From Paenibacillus glucanolyticus NBRC 15330 (GTDB lineage: Bacteria > Bacillota > Bacilli > Paenibacillales > Paenibacillaceae), in the NCBI RefSeq assembly GCF_004000885.1, contig NZ_BIMC01000015.1, positions 62,001 through 126,000 of the forward strand: a stretch of 64,000 nucleotides of DNA, read 5' to 3'. The notes beneath the pieces were generated by a model that was not told where the DNA came from, did no database searches, and saw only the letters and a list, made by a program, of their open reading frames with translations. Positions 1 through 7,843 of the stretch are shown here, piece by piece; the stretch's first letter is position 1; each line of letters opens with the position of its first letter. A program made the position numbers and the translations under genes.

Positions 1-612
1 CCGGATATCACTCTCAACGCATTTGATGAAATCGAGGGAACCCCTGTGAAACTGGAGGGAAGTGAGGAAGAGTACTTAAACCTTACTTATGAAGACTACT
101 CGGAGTTATGGCAGGTGGCTTCTCAAAACGGTTTTATGAGTGAGCTTTACATTACAAAAGCATCCCGAATCATTCATAAACAAAAGCCTGTTTACCAGGA
201 CATAGGAAGAGAGCAGCTACAAAACCTCCTCTTGCTATATCCACTTTGGGATCGATTTATAGTTAACACTGATAAGGGAATGGCTTTGGAGGCATTTATA
301 GATTATCTTAATAATTGTGGTTGTGACCAAAATATTGATACCGTAATGTTCAGGTTATCAGCGAACCAGTCTGAATTGGACTTTGCACTCAAGTATGTGA
401 AAGATCATGTCTTAATACAGTTACCTCATACGAAAGAGAAAAATTATCTTATGACTAAAGAGCAGACTACATGCATGGGATACTTAAAGAGTGTTATATC
501 TGATCTCCATGAGCAATGTGTCAATGACTTAGAATTTAATGATTGGCTAAGTGAAAAAAGAATATTTGCCGGCAGTCTCAATGAACTTCTCAATGAACTT
601 ACAGAAATTTAA
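1..612 (+). CDS. Hypothetical protein, 5' end outside window
   Basis: The reading frame is open from the first base of the window to a TAA at 610-612, so this is the 3' part of a gene. An in-frame GTG at 46 could be an internal start but has only a weak purine run before it. The visible part is a soluble, acidic, mostly helical protein with no signal peptide, membrane segment or motif I recognise. The IS3 element starts about 55 bases after the stop. The strong hairpin at 1968-2012 on the far side of that element may once have been this gene's terminator. Confidence 0.6.
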   Translation, partial: PDITLNAFDEIEGTPVKLEGSEEEYLNLTYEDYSELWQVASQNGFMSELYITKASRIIHKQKPVYQDIGREQLQNLLLLYPLWDRFIVNTDKGMALEAFIDYLNNCGCDQNIDTVMFRLSANQSELDFALKYVKDHVLIQLPHTKEKNYLMTKEQTTCMGYLKSVISDLHEQCVNDLEFNDWLSEKRIFAGSLNELLNELTEI

Positions 613-736
613 ATTCAATTAAGAAAATCGTGAGATAAACTTATGTTAAAGTGGTAACTTAGAAATCGTGGATCGTTTACGGGAGTTGGATTATCGCGTT
701 AAGCAGCATATGCTCGTTTGGATTGTCAACAGAAAA

Positions 737-1531
737 TCAAACAACATTTTTAAGGGCTTCATAGCGATACTGGACAGGCGTCATATAGCCTAAAGTTCCA
801 TGAATACGATGTTTATTAAACCAGTTGACGTAATCATATAATTCCACTTCTAACTGTCGAAGGCTTTGGAAGTTCATTTGGTTTACGAACTCGGTTTTCA
901 TGATTTTGTAGGTAGCTTCAGCGACCGCGTTGTCATAAGGACAGCCTTTCATGCTGAGTGAACGGCCAATATTAAACGTCTGTAGAAGCTCATCCATCTT
1001 TTGATTCTTAAACTCGCTGCCACGGTCGGTATGGAACCATTGAATCTGACGCAGATCGCCCTTGACCGTCGCAAAGGCGCGGGAAATCAATGCAGCGTCC
1101 TTATTTGGACCTGCACTATGGCCAATGATTTCTCGATTAAACAGATCCATTAGCACACAAATGTAATGCCAACGGTTCTGAACTTTTACATACGTCAGAT
1201 CGCTGACGACGAAGCGTTTGATTACCGATTGCTCAAACTCACGATCTAGCACATTTACCGTAGTTGCTTCGTTACACGCCGTCTTATGAGGCTTGTATTG
1301 AGCTGTTGTGTACGTAGAGACTAGGCCTTGCTCTTTCATCATCCGGCCTATTCGACGTCTGGACACAACGAATCCGCGCTCATTCAGCTTCACTTTAATC
1401 TTGCGCGTACCATAGGCCTTACGATTCTTGTGGAATATCTCCACCACAGCTGCGGTGACCTCATTTTCATTTACTTGCTCTTTGGCTTCATAATAGAACG
1501 TACTTCTTGCGATTTGCAGGACGTCACACAT
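737..1531 (-). CDS. IS3 transposase OrfB, DDE integrase domain
   Basis: This is the catalytic half of the IS3 transposase, which cuts and joins transposon DNA using a DDE triad. Visible motifs are D in DLTYVKV, D in TDRGSEF and E in AVAEATYKIMKTE, in the usual spacing of the rve integrase core, preceded by the helical HTH_21 region. The ATG at 1531 is internal: the frame is open upstream to the overlap with orfA, and the real product is probably an OrfAB fusion made by -1 frameshifting at the heptamer TTTAAAG (plus-strand 1603-1609). After the slip the frame stays open into orfB. Length (264 aa) is normal for the family. Confidence 0.93.
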   Translation of the reverse strand: MCDVLQIARSTFYYEAKEQVNENEVTAAVVEIFHKNRKAYGTRKIKVKLNERGFVVSRRRIGRMMKEQGLVSTYTTAQYKPHKTACNEATTVNVLDREFEQSVIKRFVVSDLTYVKVQNRWHYICVLMDLFNREIIGHSAGPNKDAALISRAFATVKGDLRQIQWFHTDRGSEFKNQKMDELLQTFNIGRSLSMKGCPYDNAVAEATYKIMKTEFVNQMNFQSLRQLEVELYDYVNWFNKHRIHGTLGYMTPVQYRYEALKNVV

Positions 1532-1572
1532 TGCTGATACCGAGTATTTATCACGGTTGTTCTGGATGATAG

Positions 1573-1854
1573 CTACTTTCGTCCCATGATCAGCGCGGCT
1601 TGCTTTAAAATGTCGTTCTCCATTTTAAGGCGCTGGTTCTCTTTTCGTAAGGCAATGAGTTCATTTTCTTCTGCAGAGCGATTGTCCTTCTCTGAGAACG
1701 AACCTGAGGCTTGAGATTGCTTAATCCAACGGTCCAAGGAAGAAGCTGTGAGGCCATATTCCTCTACAATTTCGGCTCTGGGTTTCCCGTTTTCATATAG
1801 CTCCACCATTTTTTTCTTGAATTCTGATGTAAATGTCCGTCGTTCTCTTGGCAC
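1573..1854 (-). CDS. IS3 transposase OrfA, HTH domain
   Basis: This 93-aa protein has the transposase_8 (IS3/IS911 OrfA) layout. An N-terminal helix-turn-helix (PRERRTFTSEFKKKMVEL, then a second helix with SLDRWIKQ) recognises the element's ends, and a C-terminal leucine-zipper-like helix (ELIALRKENQRLKMENDILK) mediates multimerisation. It ends just downstream of the slippery heptamer that would shift some ribosomes into orfB. A ribosome binding site lies upstream (GGAGCGGATC on the minus strand). Confidence 0.93.
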   Translation of the reverse strand: MPRERRTFTSEFKKKMVELYENGKPRAEIVEEYGLTASSLDRWIKQSQASGSFSEKDNRSAEENELIALRKENQRLKMENDILKQAALIMGRK

Positions 1855-1967
1855 TGTAGATCCGCTCCTTTAATCTTATCTGCTTATTCTACAAGCCCTT
1901 ATCTTTATTGTCCAACTAAGTGTAGCCGATCCACGTTTCCCCATACAGGAAAATGGTGATTTCTGAC

Positions 1968-2012
1968 TTGATTAACCCCGGCACTCCGTTCCAGAGTGCC
2001 AGGGTTAATCAA
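1968..2012. terminator. Long perfect hairpin next to the IS element
   Basis: The two arms TTGATTAACCC and GGGTTAATCAA enclose GGCACTC/GAGTGCC with a 7-nt loop, giving a stem of about 18 bp. No U-run follows, so it may be a factor-assisted or bidirectional terminator. It probably belonged to the gene ending at 612 before the IS element separated them. Confidence 0.5.
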
Positions 2013-2166
2013 ACCTTAAGGGAAAGAAGCTATCCTAAATATTTCAATGCTTTATTTATCATGCTATAGTTTGTTAATACAATTGAGTTAACTTAACTTA
2101 CTTAGGTTAGCAATCTTATACATCCTTTAAAAGATGAAATTAAATACGGACTAGTGAGGTCTTCTT

Positions 2167-2544
2167 ATGGAAAATCCAAATCAATTGTTCTCAATAAAAA
2201 AACCATGTAACAATTGTCCTTTTCTGATTGAAAATGACCTGAATTTAAAACCAGGGAGATTGGAAGAAATTATACGGAAATTACATGATAATATTCCATT
2301 TCATTGTCACAAAACCATTGACTACAGCAAAGAGAGTATTGAAGATCAAGTTGAAAATGCAAGCTATTGTGGTGGATCTATGGTATACCTGAAGAAATGT
2401 AACAATACTAATGTGCCTATGCGCTTAGGCCAATTGCTTGGTTATTTAAATCCAGATGAATTAAGAGGAGAAGAAATTGTAATAGAACCTTTAGGATTAG
2501 ATGTATATGTCCGACCCAAACAAAATGATCAAGGAAATGACTAA
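2167..2544 (+). CDS. DUF6283-like cysteine-rich protein
   Basis: The N-terminus has the pattern PCNNCPF, followed about 30 residues later by FHCHKT and then a further cysteine in YCGGSMVYLKK. That arrangement (CxxCPF, CHKT, C near a GA/GS) matches small phage and plasmid proteins grouped as DUF6283, whose cysteines and histidine may bind a metal or Fe-S centre. That role is inferred and no reaction is known. The protein is 125 aa, soluble and acidic at the C-terminus. It stands alone between the IS3 element and the LexA-box promoter. Confidence 0.55.
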   Translation: MENPNQLFSIKKPCNNCPFLIENDLNLKPGRLEEIIRKLHDNIPFHCHKTIDYSKESIEDQVENASYCGGSMVYLKKCNNTNVPMRLGQLLGYLNPDELRGEEIVIEPLGLDVYVRPKQNDQGND

Positions 2545-2670
2545 TCGCTAATGGAGCGGGAAACACTTTATTTCTACAAATCAAATAAGAAATTTAAAAT
2601 GCCTAAACCATGTTTAATAATTGTGGTCACCAAGGGTATTACTAAAATTTCCACACATGTAACTAAGTAA

Positions 2671-2707
2671 AGAAAGCTCATCTGTGAAAGGAGGAGCTTT
2701 CTTTTTT
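2671..2707 (+). terminator. Intrinsic terminator
   Basis: AGAAAGCTC pairs with GAGCTTTCT around a 14-nt loop and is followed by TTTTT. It ends the transcript before the LexA-regulated promoter at 2735. Confidence 0.8.
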
Positions 2708-2734
2708 ATTAAAAATAAAAGCATGATAAACAAC

Positions 2735-2780
2735 TTGTTATAAGAACATTTGTTCTGTTATAATATAAGAACAGGAGTTC
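2735..2780 (+). promoter_or_regulatory. SOS (LexA/DinR) promoter with two boxes
   Basis: TTGTTA (2735-2740) and TATAAT (2759-2764) are spaced 18 bp. GAACATTTGTTC (2744-2755) lies between them and GAACAGGAGTTC (2769-2780) overlaps the start region. Both resemble the Bacillus LexA box GAAC-N4-GTTC, each with one deviation from the preferred central bases. The arrangement implies repression by host LexA and induction by DNA damage. Confidence 0.65.
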
Positions 2781-2803
2781 CTATATGTAAAGGAGGTATG
2801 AAG

Positions 2804-2992
2804 ATGAATAAGTATATTGGACAAAAGTTAGAAATTGTTTATGTGGATAATACTGGGAAAATAACACAGCGTAGGATTGGGGTTAAAAATATCATTGGTC
2901 AATTTATTTATGCAACTTGTCTAAATACCGGTAGACCACGTACATTTCGCTTAGATCGAGTTCTTGCGTGGCAGCCAGCGAATGTAGCATAA
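2804..2992 (+). CDS. Small WYL-like protein under SOS-type control
   Basis: The product is 62 aa. I chose the ATG at 2804 because AGGAGG (2791-2796) is 7 nt upstream; the ATG at 2798 is too close. The sequence is a single small beta-rich domain with the block RPRTFRLDRVLAWQPA near its end, reminiscent of the short C-terminal part of WYL domains and of small proteins found near uvrX/yolD-type SOS genes. That likeness is weak. The promoter carries two LexA-type boxes, so a DNA-damage role is an inference from regulation. Confidence 0.6.
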   Translation: MNKYIGQKLEIVYVDNTGKITQRRIGVKNIIGQFIYATCLNTGRPRTFRLDRVLAWQPANVA

Positions 2993-3043
2993 TTACATAC
3001 ACGAAAGAAAATAATTCCCCACAACTTTCTCTTTTTTTCATGC

Positions 3044-3207
3044 TAAAATAGAAATGTAAATTACTTTTCTTTTTTTGTTCCTAGCATGCGCTTAAGGAAC
3101 GTTCTTAATTAGAATCACACTTTAACAATAGTGGACTCAAATACCGCAGGGTACATTCCGTCAAAAACGGTTTGTTTGGGTCTTTATTGTTAAGGTGTGA
3201 TTTTTTT
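3044..3207 (+). promoter_or_regulatory. Family 1 RNA leader, no intact gene downstream
   Basis: A -10 box TAAAAT (3044-3049) is followed at 3077-3100 by the family 1 structure: outer stem GTTCCT/AGGAAC, inner stem AGC/GCT and loop ATGC. A long terminator hairpin follows (ATCACACTTTAACAATA paired with TATTGTTAAGGTGTGAT, then seven T, ending 3207). The recurring CACAACCCAT lies at 3218-3227 and a GAGGAGG ribosome binding site near 3250, but no start codon follows it. This is a leader whose gene appears lost. Confidence 0.7.
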
Positions 3208-3413
3208 GTGCCTTATTCACAACCCATCATAAGGTTCCCCTAGTCCAATGAGGAGGTTATCTTAAGAAAATAAATCACCAAGAATTTTAGCTTGTAGATA
3301 AAATGGAAGAACAGATCATAAACCATTATTAAGAAGGATTATAACTTAATCTATATTAAACCGAAGCGGGATGAGTTCTCCATGAGCAGCAGTTTCTCTA
3401 TAGATTATGTTAA
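3208..3413. other. Decayed gene region after orphan leader
   Basis: After CACAACCCAT and a GAGGAGG site there is no usable start codon, and every frame is soon closed. I see no coding sequence here. It most likely holds the remains of the gene once controlled by the leader at 3044-3207. Confidence 0.4.
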
Positions 3414-3456
3414 AGGAGCTGTCTTTTCTGTTTATACAGAAAGGCAGCTCCTTTCT
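3414..3456 (+). terminator. Leader terminator upstream of membrane gene
   Basis: AGGAGCTG..TTTTCTG pairs with CAGAAAGGCAGCTCCT, followed by TTTCTTG. It sits about 65 nt before the gene at 3521. It may be an attenuator like others in the window, but I do not see a family 1 or 2 loop. Confidence 0.6.
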
Positions 3457-3520
3457 TGTTTCTCGAAGGTGAACTCGTATTGCTACAATTGAAAGAAAAG
3501 ACAAGGTGGAATACTGAAGG

Positions 3521-4414
3521 ATGATAATATTCAATCGTTTAGGTCTTATAAAACGGAATAATTTAATGATAATCGCTTTTTTGCCTATTGTTCTAATCTT
3601 ATACCTAATTGCATTAATACTTTATGATTACTCTAAATCTTACATTAATTTCGAATGGTATTGGGGATTGTTATTGCTATTTGGTCTCTGGGGCGGGTTA
3701 ATTACCATCCTGGGACTCAAAGGATGGAAGCTCATATACTGGTGCAGCATTCCTGTTTTTCTTGCAAGTATGTTTGTAACCATTATTGATCATGGTACAC
3801 CGTCAAGTGGAGTTACATCAGTGTTATTCATTACTCTATGTGCGCCTGTAAGCACGATAATTGGCGTGGCTCTTCAAATCGCAAGCCGTATACTGAATGG
3901 TTCCAATTCTGCATCTGAAAAAAAGGAACCGAGGAAATTTTGGATTGGGAATAATGAAAGTTTAACTATAAAACACTTGTTTTTATCGATACCATCTAAG
4001 CATAGTAAACTCATCTATGTTCAAGTTTTATGGGTGAGTTCTTTAATGGCTATCATCATTAATTTAATCTCGGTTGCGAAAATTCATGACGAAACAACTT
4101 TTATAAAAGACTTATTACTAAGTGTCATTCAAGCTTTAATTATAGGCACCATCGGTTACAAAGGATGGAAGTCATTGTATATAGGCGCCTTAATTGGACT
4201 AATTATAAATGGTTTATTAACGATTGTAAGTTTAATCTTTCCCGCCACGAAGATTAGTCAATTATTTCTTTCGATCGAATACTGGCTTTATCAAATCCTT
4301 GGTGTGGATTTAATGACATATCTATTCTGGAATTCAGGAATGAGCTGGCCGATTTTATTAGGAATTTTATTAGGCGGAGTTTTTTTAATAATACAAATAA
4401 GAAGAAGGAACTAA
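3521..4414 (+). CDS. Polytopic membrane protein, unknown function
   Basis: The 297-aa product is dominated by hydrophobic segments: about eight membrane helices, at roughly residues 15-37, 47-65, 70-88, 95-120, 165-185, 200-225, 230-250 and 270-293. The loop near residues 125-155 is polar. The motif GLKGWK / GYKGWKSLYIG appears in both halves, suggesting an internal duplication of two similar membrane bundles. A weak site AAGGTGG precedes the ATG. I do not recognise the family; a transporter or an immunity protein are both possible. Confidence 0.6.
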   Translation: MIIFNRLGLIKRNNLMIIAFLPIVLILYLIALILYDYSKSYINFEWYWGLLLLFGLWGGLITILGLKGWKLIYWCSIPVFLASMFVTIIDHGTPSSGVTSVLFITLCAPVSTIIGVALQIASRILNGSNSASEKKEPRKFWIGNNESLTIKHLFLSIPSKHSKLIYVQVLWVSSLMAIIINLISVAKIHDETTFIKDLLLSVIQALIIGTIGYKGWKSLYIGALIGLIINGLLTIVSLIFPATKISQLFLSIEYWLYQILGVDLMTYLFWNSGMSWPILLGILLGGVFLIIQIRRRN

Positions 4415-4510
4415 TGAAGGTTTTTGGAATTTGTGGTTGAATAGGTGAATTGCAAATCCAGATTACGAGAATTTGGATAAACAAGAAAGGAAAGGAATGA
4501 ATTTTGAGTA

Positions 4511-4783
4511 ATGGATTTTCCTGTGATAACCATTTCGGCGCATGCAACGCGAAATACACTGACTGAACTAATAAATGAGTTCATACGTATTGAAAAATCA
4601 ACAACTGGCTTGGAATATCAACAAAGATCAAATTTCGTTCGTGGTCAAATAGCAGTCATCACGTCTTTGATTAATGATATATGGGATAGAAAACACCAAC
4701 AGAGCTATTATGCTTATCTAAATTATTTGGTTCAAAAATACTCACTTCAAGGCGTTTGGAGAATCGTTGAACTTGGAAATTGA
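4511..4783 (+). CDS. Small hypothetical protein
   Basis: 90 aa, soluble, mostly helical, with tyrosine-rich stretches (QQSYYAYLNYLVQKY) and no recognisable motif. The ribosome binding site (AAAGGA, about 14 nt before the ATG) is poor, so translation may be weak or coupled to the upstream gene. It converges on the minus-strand gene at 4856 and shares a bidirectional terminator with it. Confidence 0.5.
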   Translation: MDFPVITISAHATRNTLTELINEFIRIEKSTTGLEYQQRSNFVRGQIAVITSLINDIWDRKHQQSYYAYLNYLVQKYSLQGVWRIVELGN

Positions 4784-4822
4784 GCAGATAATTTCAACCA
4801 TATAATCCGAATACCCATAATG

Positions 4823-4855
4823 AAAAAGAGCCCTCTTATAAGCAGGCCCTCTTTC
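4823..4855. terminator. Bidirectional terminator
   Basis: AAAGAGCCC pairs imperfectly with GGCCCTCTTT between two convergent genes, flanked by A and T runs so that it works in both directions. Confidence 0.75.
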
Positions 4856-5167
4856 TTAAGTATCTCTGGCTACACGTAATTGTTCCGACAGGGCGATGAT
4901 TTCATTGTGAATTTCAGATCTTCGCATGTCAGAAACCTCAGAATTATATTGATCATACAGTGCTATTAACAAATCTAAACATGTGAGTTCTATTTTCTGC
5001 TCTTCAGATAACTCGGTGGTTTTATAATCTATTTCCTTAAGTCTCAATGAATTATATTTTAGTTGATACTCTTTTTGTTCAACGGGATCATGATGCCGGT
5101 GAGCTAAAAACAATAACTGACCTAGCGTTCGTTTAAATTCAAGGTAGTTCTCAGCACTCTTCACCAT
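4856..5167 (-). CDS. Hypothetical helical protein
   Basis: 103 aa, charged, probably all-helical with coiled-coil character (KEYQLKYNSLRLKEIDYK, ELSEEQKIELTCLDLL). A good site AGGGAGG precedes the ATG. A promoter, TTGTAT and TATAAT 17 bp apart, can be read on the minus strand between the upstream hairpin and the gene. The spacing of charged helices is shared with other small genes of this region (7442-7714, 8084-8425), but I do not recognise the family. Confidence 0.6.
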   Translation of the reverse strand: MVKSAENYLEFKRTLGQLLFLAHRHHDPVEQKEYQLKYNSLRLKEIDYKTTELSEEQKIELTCLDLLIALYDQYNSEVSDMRRSEIHNEIIALSEQLRVARDT

Positions 5168-5251
5168 AGAACAGCCTCCCTAGTGCTTTACTTATTTATG
5201 TATAAATGCATATTAGGTTAGTTTCATTATATTATATGTTTTTGTTCAATA

Positions 5252-5298
5252 CAAAAAAGAGCCTGCTACATCCTTAAAGGGATGAGCAGGCTCTTTTT
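5252..5298. terminator. Bidirectional hairpin terminator
   Basis: AAAAAGAGCCTGCT pairs with AGCAGGCTCTTTTT. In the minus direction it ends the small gene 5297-5446 and separates it from the promoter of the next gene. Confidence 0.8.
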
Positions 5299-5446
5299 AT
5301 GATTGATCATTTGTTTCTTTACGTTTACGTATTAGATTTTTTATTTTTAATCCGAATTCGTCCTTTTCCATTGCACTATTTGACAAATGATATAATCGAA
5401 AGAACCTATGAATTAGATTATCCAGATCTTCATTTGATTTATCCAT
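5297..5446 (-). CDS. Small hypothetical protein, 49 aa
   Basis: A short gene with a strong minus-strand site TAGGAGG about 8 nt before ATG 5446; an ATG 4 nt upstream stops after three codons and is rejected. The product starts MDKSNEDLDNLIHRFFRL and ends in a basic tail rich in K and R (LIRKRKETNDQS). It is amphipathic and soluble. Its stop overlaps the terminator hairpin, a tight arrangement typical of real small genes here. Function unknown. Confidence 0.55.
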   Translation of the reverse strand: MDKSNEDLDNLIHRFFRLYHLSNSAMEKDEFGLKIKNLIRKRKETNDQS

Positions 5447-5533
5447 GCATATTTCCTCCTAAAAACTAGAGTCCCAACTAATTGATATGTATGTGGGGAT
5501 TAATTTACATAATCCCCATTGGGCCGACTTTCA

Positions 5534-5905
5534 TTATTGTTCCTTATTATTCTTATTATCGACGGGAGTATCTTGCATAAACTTCTTATAAAGCTTATCT
5601 ACTTCTGCGGTCTCCTCCGGATCCCCAGATCTAGCTAGGGCGTTTTTGGCCAAGAAAGAGAAACCATTGAACCCGGCAAGAACAGCTGTACCTACTCCTT
5701 TAACCAGCGTGGTAGGTTCGAGAAGAGCGGTAGCAGCTAAAGCAGCAAAACCTCCGATGAAGAAATCACCTAGAATACCCAAATTAAGATAGCGTTTCTT
5801 ACCCACCTTTTTAATATACGGGAAGAGCACACCGTCAATTCGTGCAGAAACAACAGCATTGACAATTCCACCAATTGCAAAAGCAATAAGCAAAGTCACA
5901 GTCAT
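5534..5905 (-). CDS. DUF4257-like membrane protein
   Basis: 123 aa. Residues 3-22 (TLLIAFAIGGIVNAVVSARI) form a membrane helix. A glycine-rich second hydrophobic region follows (LGDFFIGGFAALAATALLEP), then a third (GVGTAVLAGFNGFSFLAKNAL), and the tail is charged and cytoplasmic. The pattern of a short first helix, a YLGxLxDxFIG-like block and an LEP motif fits the DUF4257 family of small Bacillales membrane proteins, whose role is unknown. The site GAGGTTAGGTGG precedes the ATG. A leader hairpin at 5948-5991 lies between promoter and gene. Confidence 0.55.
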   Translation of the reverse strand: MTVTLLIAFAIGGIVNAVVSARIDGVLFPYIKKVGKKRYLNLGILGDFFIGGFAALAATALLEPTTLVKGVGTAVLAGFNGFSFLAKNALARSGDPEETAEVDKLYKKFMQDTPVDNKNNKEQ

Positions 5906-5947
5906 TCAAAACCACCTAACCTCTCATTTATTTGTTAGAAAATAAAT

Positions 5948-5991
5948 AAAACCACTACCGAGTTAAAAATTCTGAACTCAACAGTGGTTTA
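5948..5991 (-). terminator. Hairpin between lipoprotein gene and DUF4257 gene
   Basis: On the minus strand, AAACCACTGTTGAGTT pairs with AACTCGGTAGTGGTTT and is followed by TATTTATTT. It can end the transcript of the lipoprotein gene or attenuate the DUF4257 gene. Confidence 0.65.
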
Positions 5992-6050
5992 TTCTTAGTG
6001 TGAATACAATCCAACACAACCATGATTACATTTTACTGACTCTGCACCAT

Positions 6051-6452
6051 CTATTGTTCTACTAACTGAACACTGTCATCACTCAAGATGGATTTTCCCT
6101 CATCAGAAGAAGTTCTATAAACTTCAATACTCCACCCAAATTCTTCTTCAGATGAATTCTTCTCTTTCGCCCACTTTGTTTTGACAACCACATCGTCCAA
6201 AACTCCAAGTTCATGGAAGTCTTGTGGGGTTATCAACAATTTGTGTCGATCTCCATTAGCCAATTCTAATCCCATGACATAATCATATTCATCCTTGTAC
6301 AGTCGGATAACTTTACCCACTTCTTTTGTATATCGGTACTCAAATTCTCTCTTCTGAGGATTGTCCATAGCTGTATATTTGTTGTTACAGGCCGTTATAG
6401 AAAAAATTATTGTAAAGATTAAAAGGATACCGAAAAGCTTGTTCCTAAGCAT
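6051..6452 (-). CDS. Small lipoprotein
   Basis: The N-terminus MLRNKLFGILLIFTIIFSITAC is a lipoprotein signal peptide with lipobox ITAC, so the mature protein would be lipid-anchored outside the membrane. The mature part (about 110 aa) is beta-rich, including VGKVIRLYKDEYDYVMGLEL and DVVVKTKWAKEK, like small OB- or SH3-type plasmid lipoproteins. The ATG at 6452 is 9 nt after AAGGAG, which rules out the upstream TTG. The gene has a family 1 RNA leader on the minus strand. A second lipoprotein gene lies at 46349. Confidence 0.75.
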   Translation of the reverse strand: MLRNKLFGILLIFTIIFSITACNNKYTAMDNPQKREFEYRYTKEVGKVIRLYKDEYDYVMGLELANGDRHKLLITPQDFHELGVLDDVVVKTKWAKEKNSSEEEFGWSIEVYRTSSDEGKSILSDDSVQLVEQ

Positions 6453-6550
6453 TAATAGCAACTCCTTATTTAACTACTTTCCTTCCAAAAACAATTAGGG
6501 TTTTCACACGCCTTATCCGAATCACCCTCATAGTCGTTTTAAATCAAAAT

Positions 6551-6688
6551 AAAAAAGGCCATACGACCGAATTCTAAAAGAAGGAGCTAAATGGCCCTTG
6601 CCAAGTAGCATCGAATCCATAAGGATTTTAGAATCGGTTAGTCGCATGACCTACCGTAGAAGAGAATTATTTATTTGCTTATATTATA
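6551..6688 (-). promoter_or_regulatory. Family 1 RNA leader of the lipoprotein gene
   Basis: Minus strand: -10 box TATAAT (6688-6683), then 26 nt later the structure at 6656-6635 with outer stem CGGT/ACCG, inner stem GTC/GAC and loop ATGC. A terminator follows whose arms GGCCAT/ATGGCC are followed by TTTTTT (6596-6551). The gene starts at 6452. This is the one clear copy on the minus strand, showing that the element follows gene direction. Confidence 0.75.
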
Positions 6689-6730
6689 GCTATATTTAAT
6701 TCATGAATCCAGTAAATTCTTTTGATTTAT

Positions 6731-6834
6731 TTGACAATTTCATTTATGAAAAGCATAATCAAAATTATAAGATCAACACCAGGGGAGCACCCTGAATATA
6801 CAACCAAGAAGGTTGTTATTCAGGGTGCTCTTCT
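6731..6834 (+). promoter_or_regulatory. Family 2 RNA leader (membrane gene 6871)
   Basis: Promoter TTGACA (6731-6736), 17 bp, CATAAT (6754-6759). Twenty nt later the small hairpin CAGGG-GAGCA-CCCTG (6780-6794) appears. Its loop and 3' arm (AGCACCCTGAATA) also pair with TATTCAGGGTGCT further on to form the terminator, ending in CTTCT. The two folds cannot coexist. Confidence 0.75.
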
Positions 6835-6870
6835 AATGTTAAAAACTAAGTAGAAGGGAGCTAGTAGGAT

Positions 6871-7146
6871 TTGAATAACGTCAATGATACCAAGGGACAC
6901 CTTATAAAAAGAAAATTATTTATAATAATCTCTTTGATTTTTGCAATTAGCATGGGAATGGGTTCTGCTTTACTTCATTACCGATTTCCTACTCTTTCAT
7001 CTCTGATAATTGCCCCTTTCGTAGGTATCGGTATCACTGTTTATTTTGTCTTTCTGTCGAAATTCAATCAGAAAGTGACCGATCATTATGCTTTGATATT
7101 AATAATGATCATATTCTCATTTATCTCGACCTTAATAATCTATTAG
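6871..7146 (+). CDS. Small membrane protein
   Basis: 91 aa with three predicted membrane helices, at about residues 15-35, 40-60 and 70-90, and a basic N-terminus (KGHLIKRKLF). The start is TTG at 6871 with a purine-rich site (AGAAGGGAG / GTAGGA) upstream. A family 2 leader lies directly upstream. I do not recognise the family. Confidence 0.55.
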   Translation: MNNVNDTKGHLIKRKLFIIISLIFAISMGMGSALLHYRFPTLSSLIIAPFVGIGITVYFVFLSKFNQKVTDHYALILIMIIFSFISTLIIY

Positions 7147-7193
7147 AGAGGTGGCATATAAAAGCTATAAACATATTAACTTGTAAGAAATAA

Positions 7194-7355
7194 CCCCAAG
7201 ATCGATTTATTTTTGTAATAGTCGCTGTTGTTACAATCGTCTTACTCCTGCTTTTCCACTCATTATCTCTCGCTCTTGTATCTGCTAACAAATATTTAAT
7301 TGCAGGAAGGTTTCTAATGGAAAATGAAGCGGGAATGTCACAAAAATCGTGTTAA
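7194..7355 (+). pseudogene. Probable membrane-protein remnant
   Basis: A frame from just after a TAA (7191-7193) to TAA at 7353 encodes a strongly hydrophobic helix (VIVAVVTIVLLLLF, then HSLSLALVSANKYLIAG) but has no start codon or ribosome binding site. It looks like the surviving part of a decayed small membrane gene. The rest of 7147-7441 holds nothing I can identify. Confidence 0.3.
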
Positions 7356-7441
7356 AAGGCATCGACTTTGATGTATTCCTTAGCGTTTCATACCATATGC
7401 CTTTAGAGAGGAAACAAGTCTGCTTCGAAATGAGACTTATA

Positions 7442-7714
7442 TCATCTTATTTTCAAATTTAGCTTTCCCTTTCTATTGGTTAGTTCGTTATCGATTGTCA
7501 TCTTAACATGCATTAAGGAAAGAAGTTGTACCTCATCAATTAAGGAGTCTTTCCGTTCAAGTGAAGTTTTGATTATTTGTTCAATTTCTATACTTAGTGC
7601 CTGAAGTTTCTCCTCTGATAATGCTTCCAGTCGCTCTCTTGAAAGTTCCTGGTCGTTAAATACCCATTGAGCTGAAATCAGTTGACCGATTAAGTCTTGG
7701 TCTTCTTCTATCAT
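7442..7714 (-). CDS. Hypothetical helical protein
   Basis: 90 aa, acidic, with coiled-coil-like heptads (ELSRERLEALSEEKLQALSIEIEQIIKTSLERK). The site GAGGGGG is about 8 nt before the ATG. Transcribed opposite to its neighbours. No recognisable domain. Upstream, TGTGAT and ATCACA (7746-7766) form an inverted repeat that could be an operator for this gene. Confidence 0.6.
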   Translation of the reverse strand: MIEEDQDLIGQLISAQWVFNDQELSRERLEALSEEKLQALSIEIEQIIKTSLERKDSLIDEVQLLSLMHVKMTIDNELTNRKGKLNLKIR

Positions 7715-7843
7715 AAAAAAACCCCCTCAATACATCTTTCATCAATGTGATCGTAACACAATCACACTCAATTCGATAAACATAACGGATCAGTAAACAT
7801 CGATAGCACATCAGTGTTTATATCCTCGTTTAACCTCTATTTA

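Larger units (their letters stand above)
669..1933 (-). mobile_element. IS3-family insertion sequence (IS150-like)
   Basis: Two consecutive minus-strand genes (orfA 1573-1854, orfB 737-1531) have the IS3 organisation. The ends carry imperfect inverted repeats: the left end begins CGTGGATCG (667-675) and the right end finishes with its complement (1927-1935), with further matching TAC and TTGGA blocks inside each end. I could not identify a clear target-site duplication, so the outer bases are approximate by 2-3 nt. The element looks intact and could be active. Confidence 0.9.

Noticed and set aside
3346-3534. Minus-strand frame of 62 codons
   Set aside because: It crosses the leader terminator at 3414-3456 and overlaps the start of the plus-strand membrane gene; no ribosome binding site.
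6780-6834. Family 2 leaders as ordinary terminators of the preceding genes only
   Set aside because: In most cases a sigma-A promoter lies between the preceding gene and the hairpin, and the next gene lacks a promoter after it, so they are leaders of the downstream gene.
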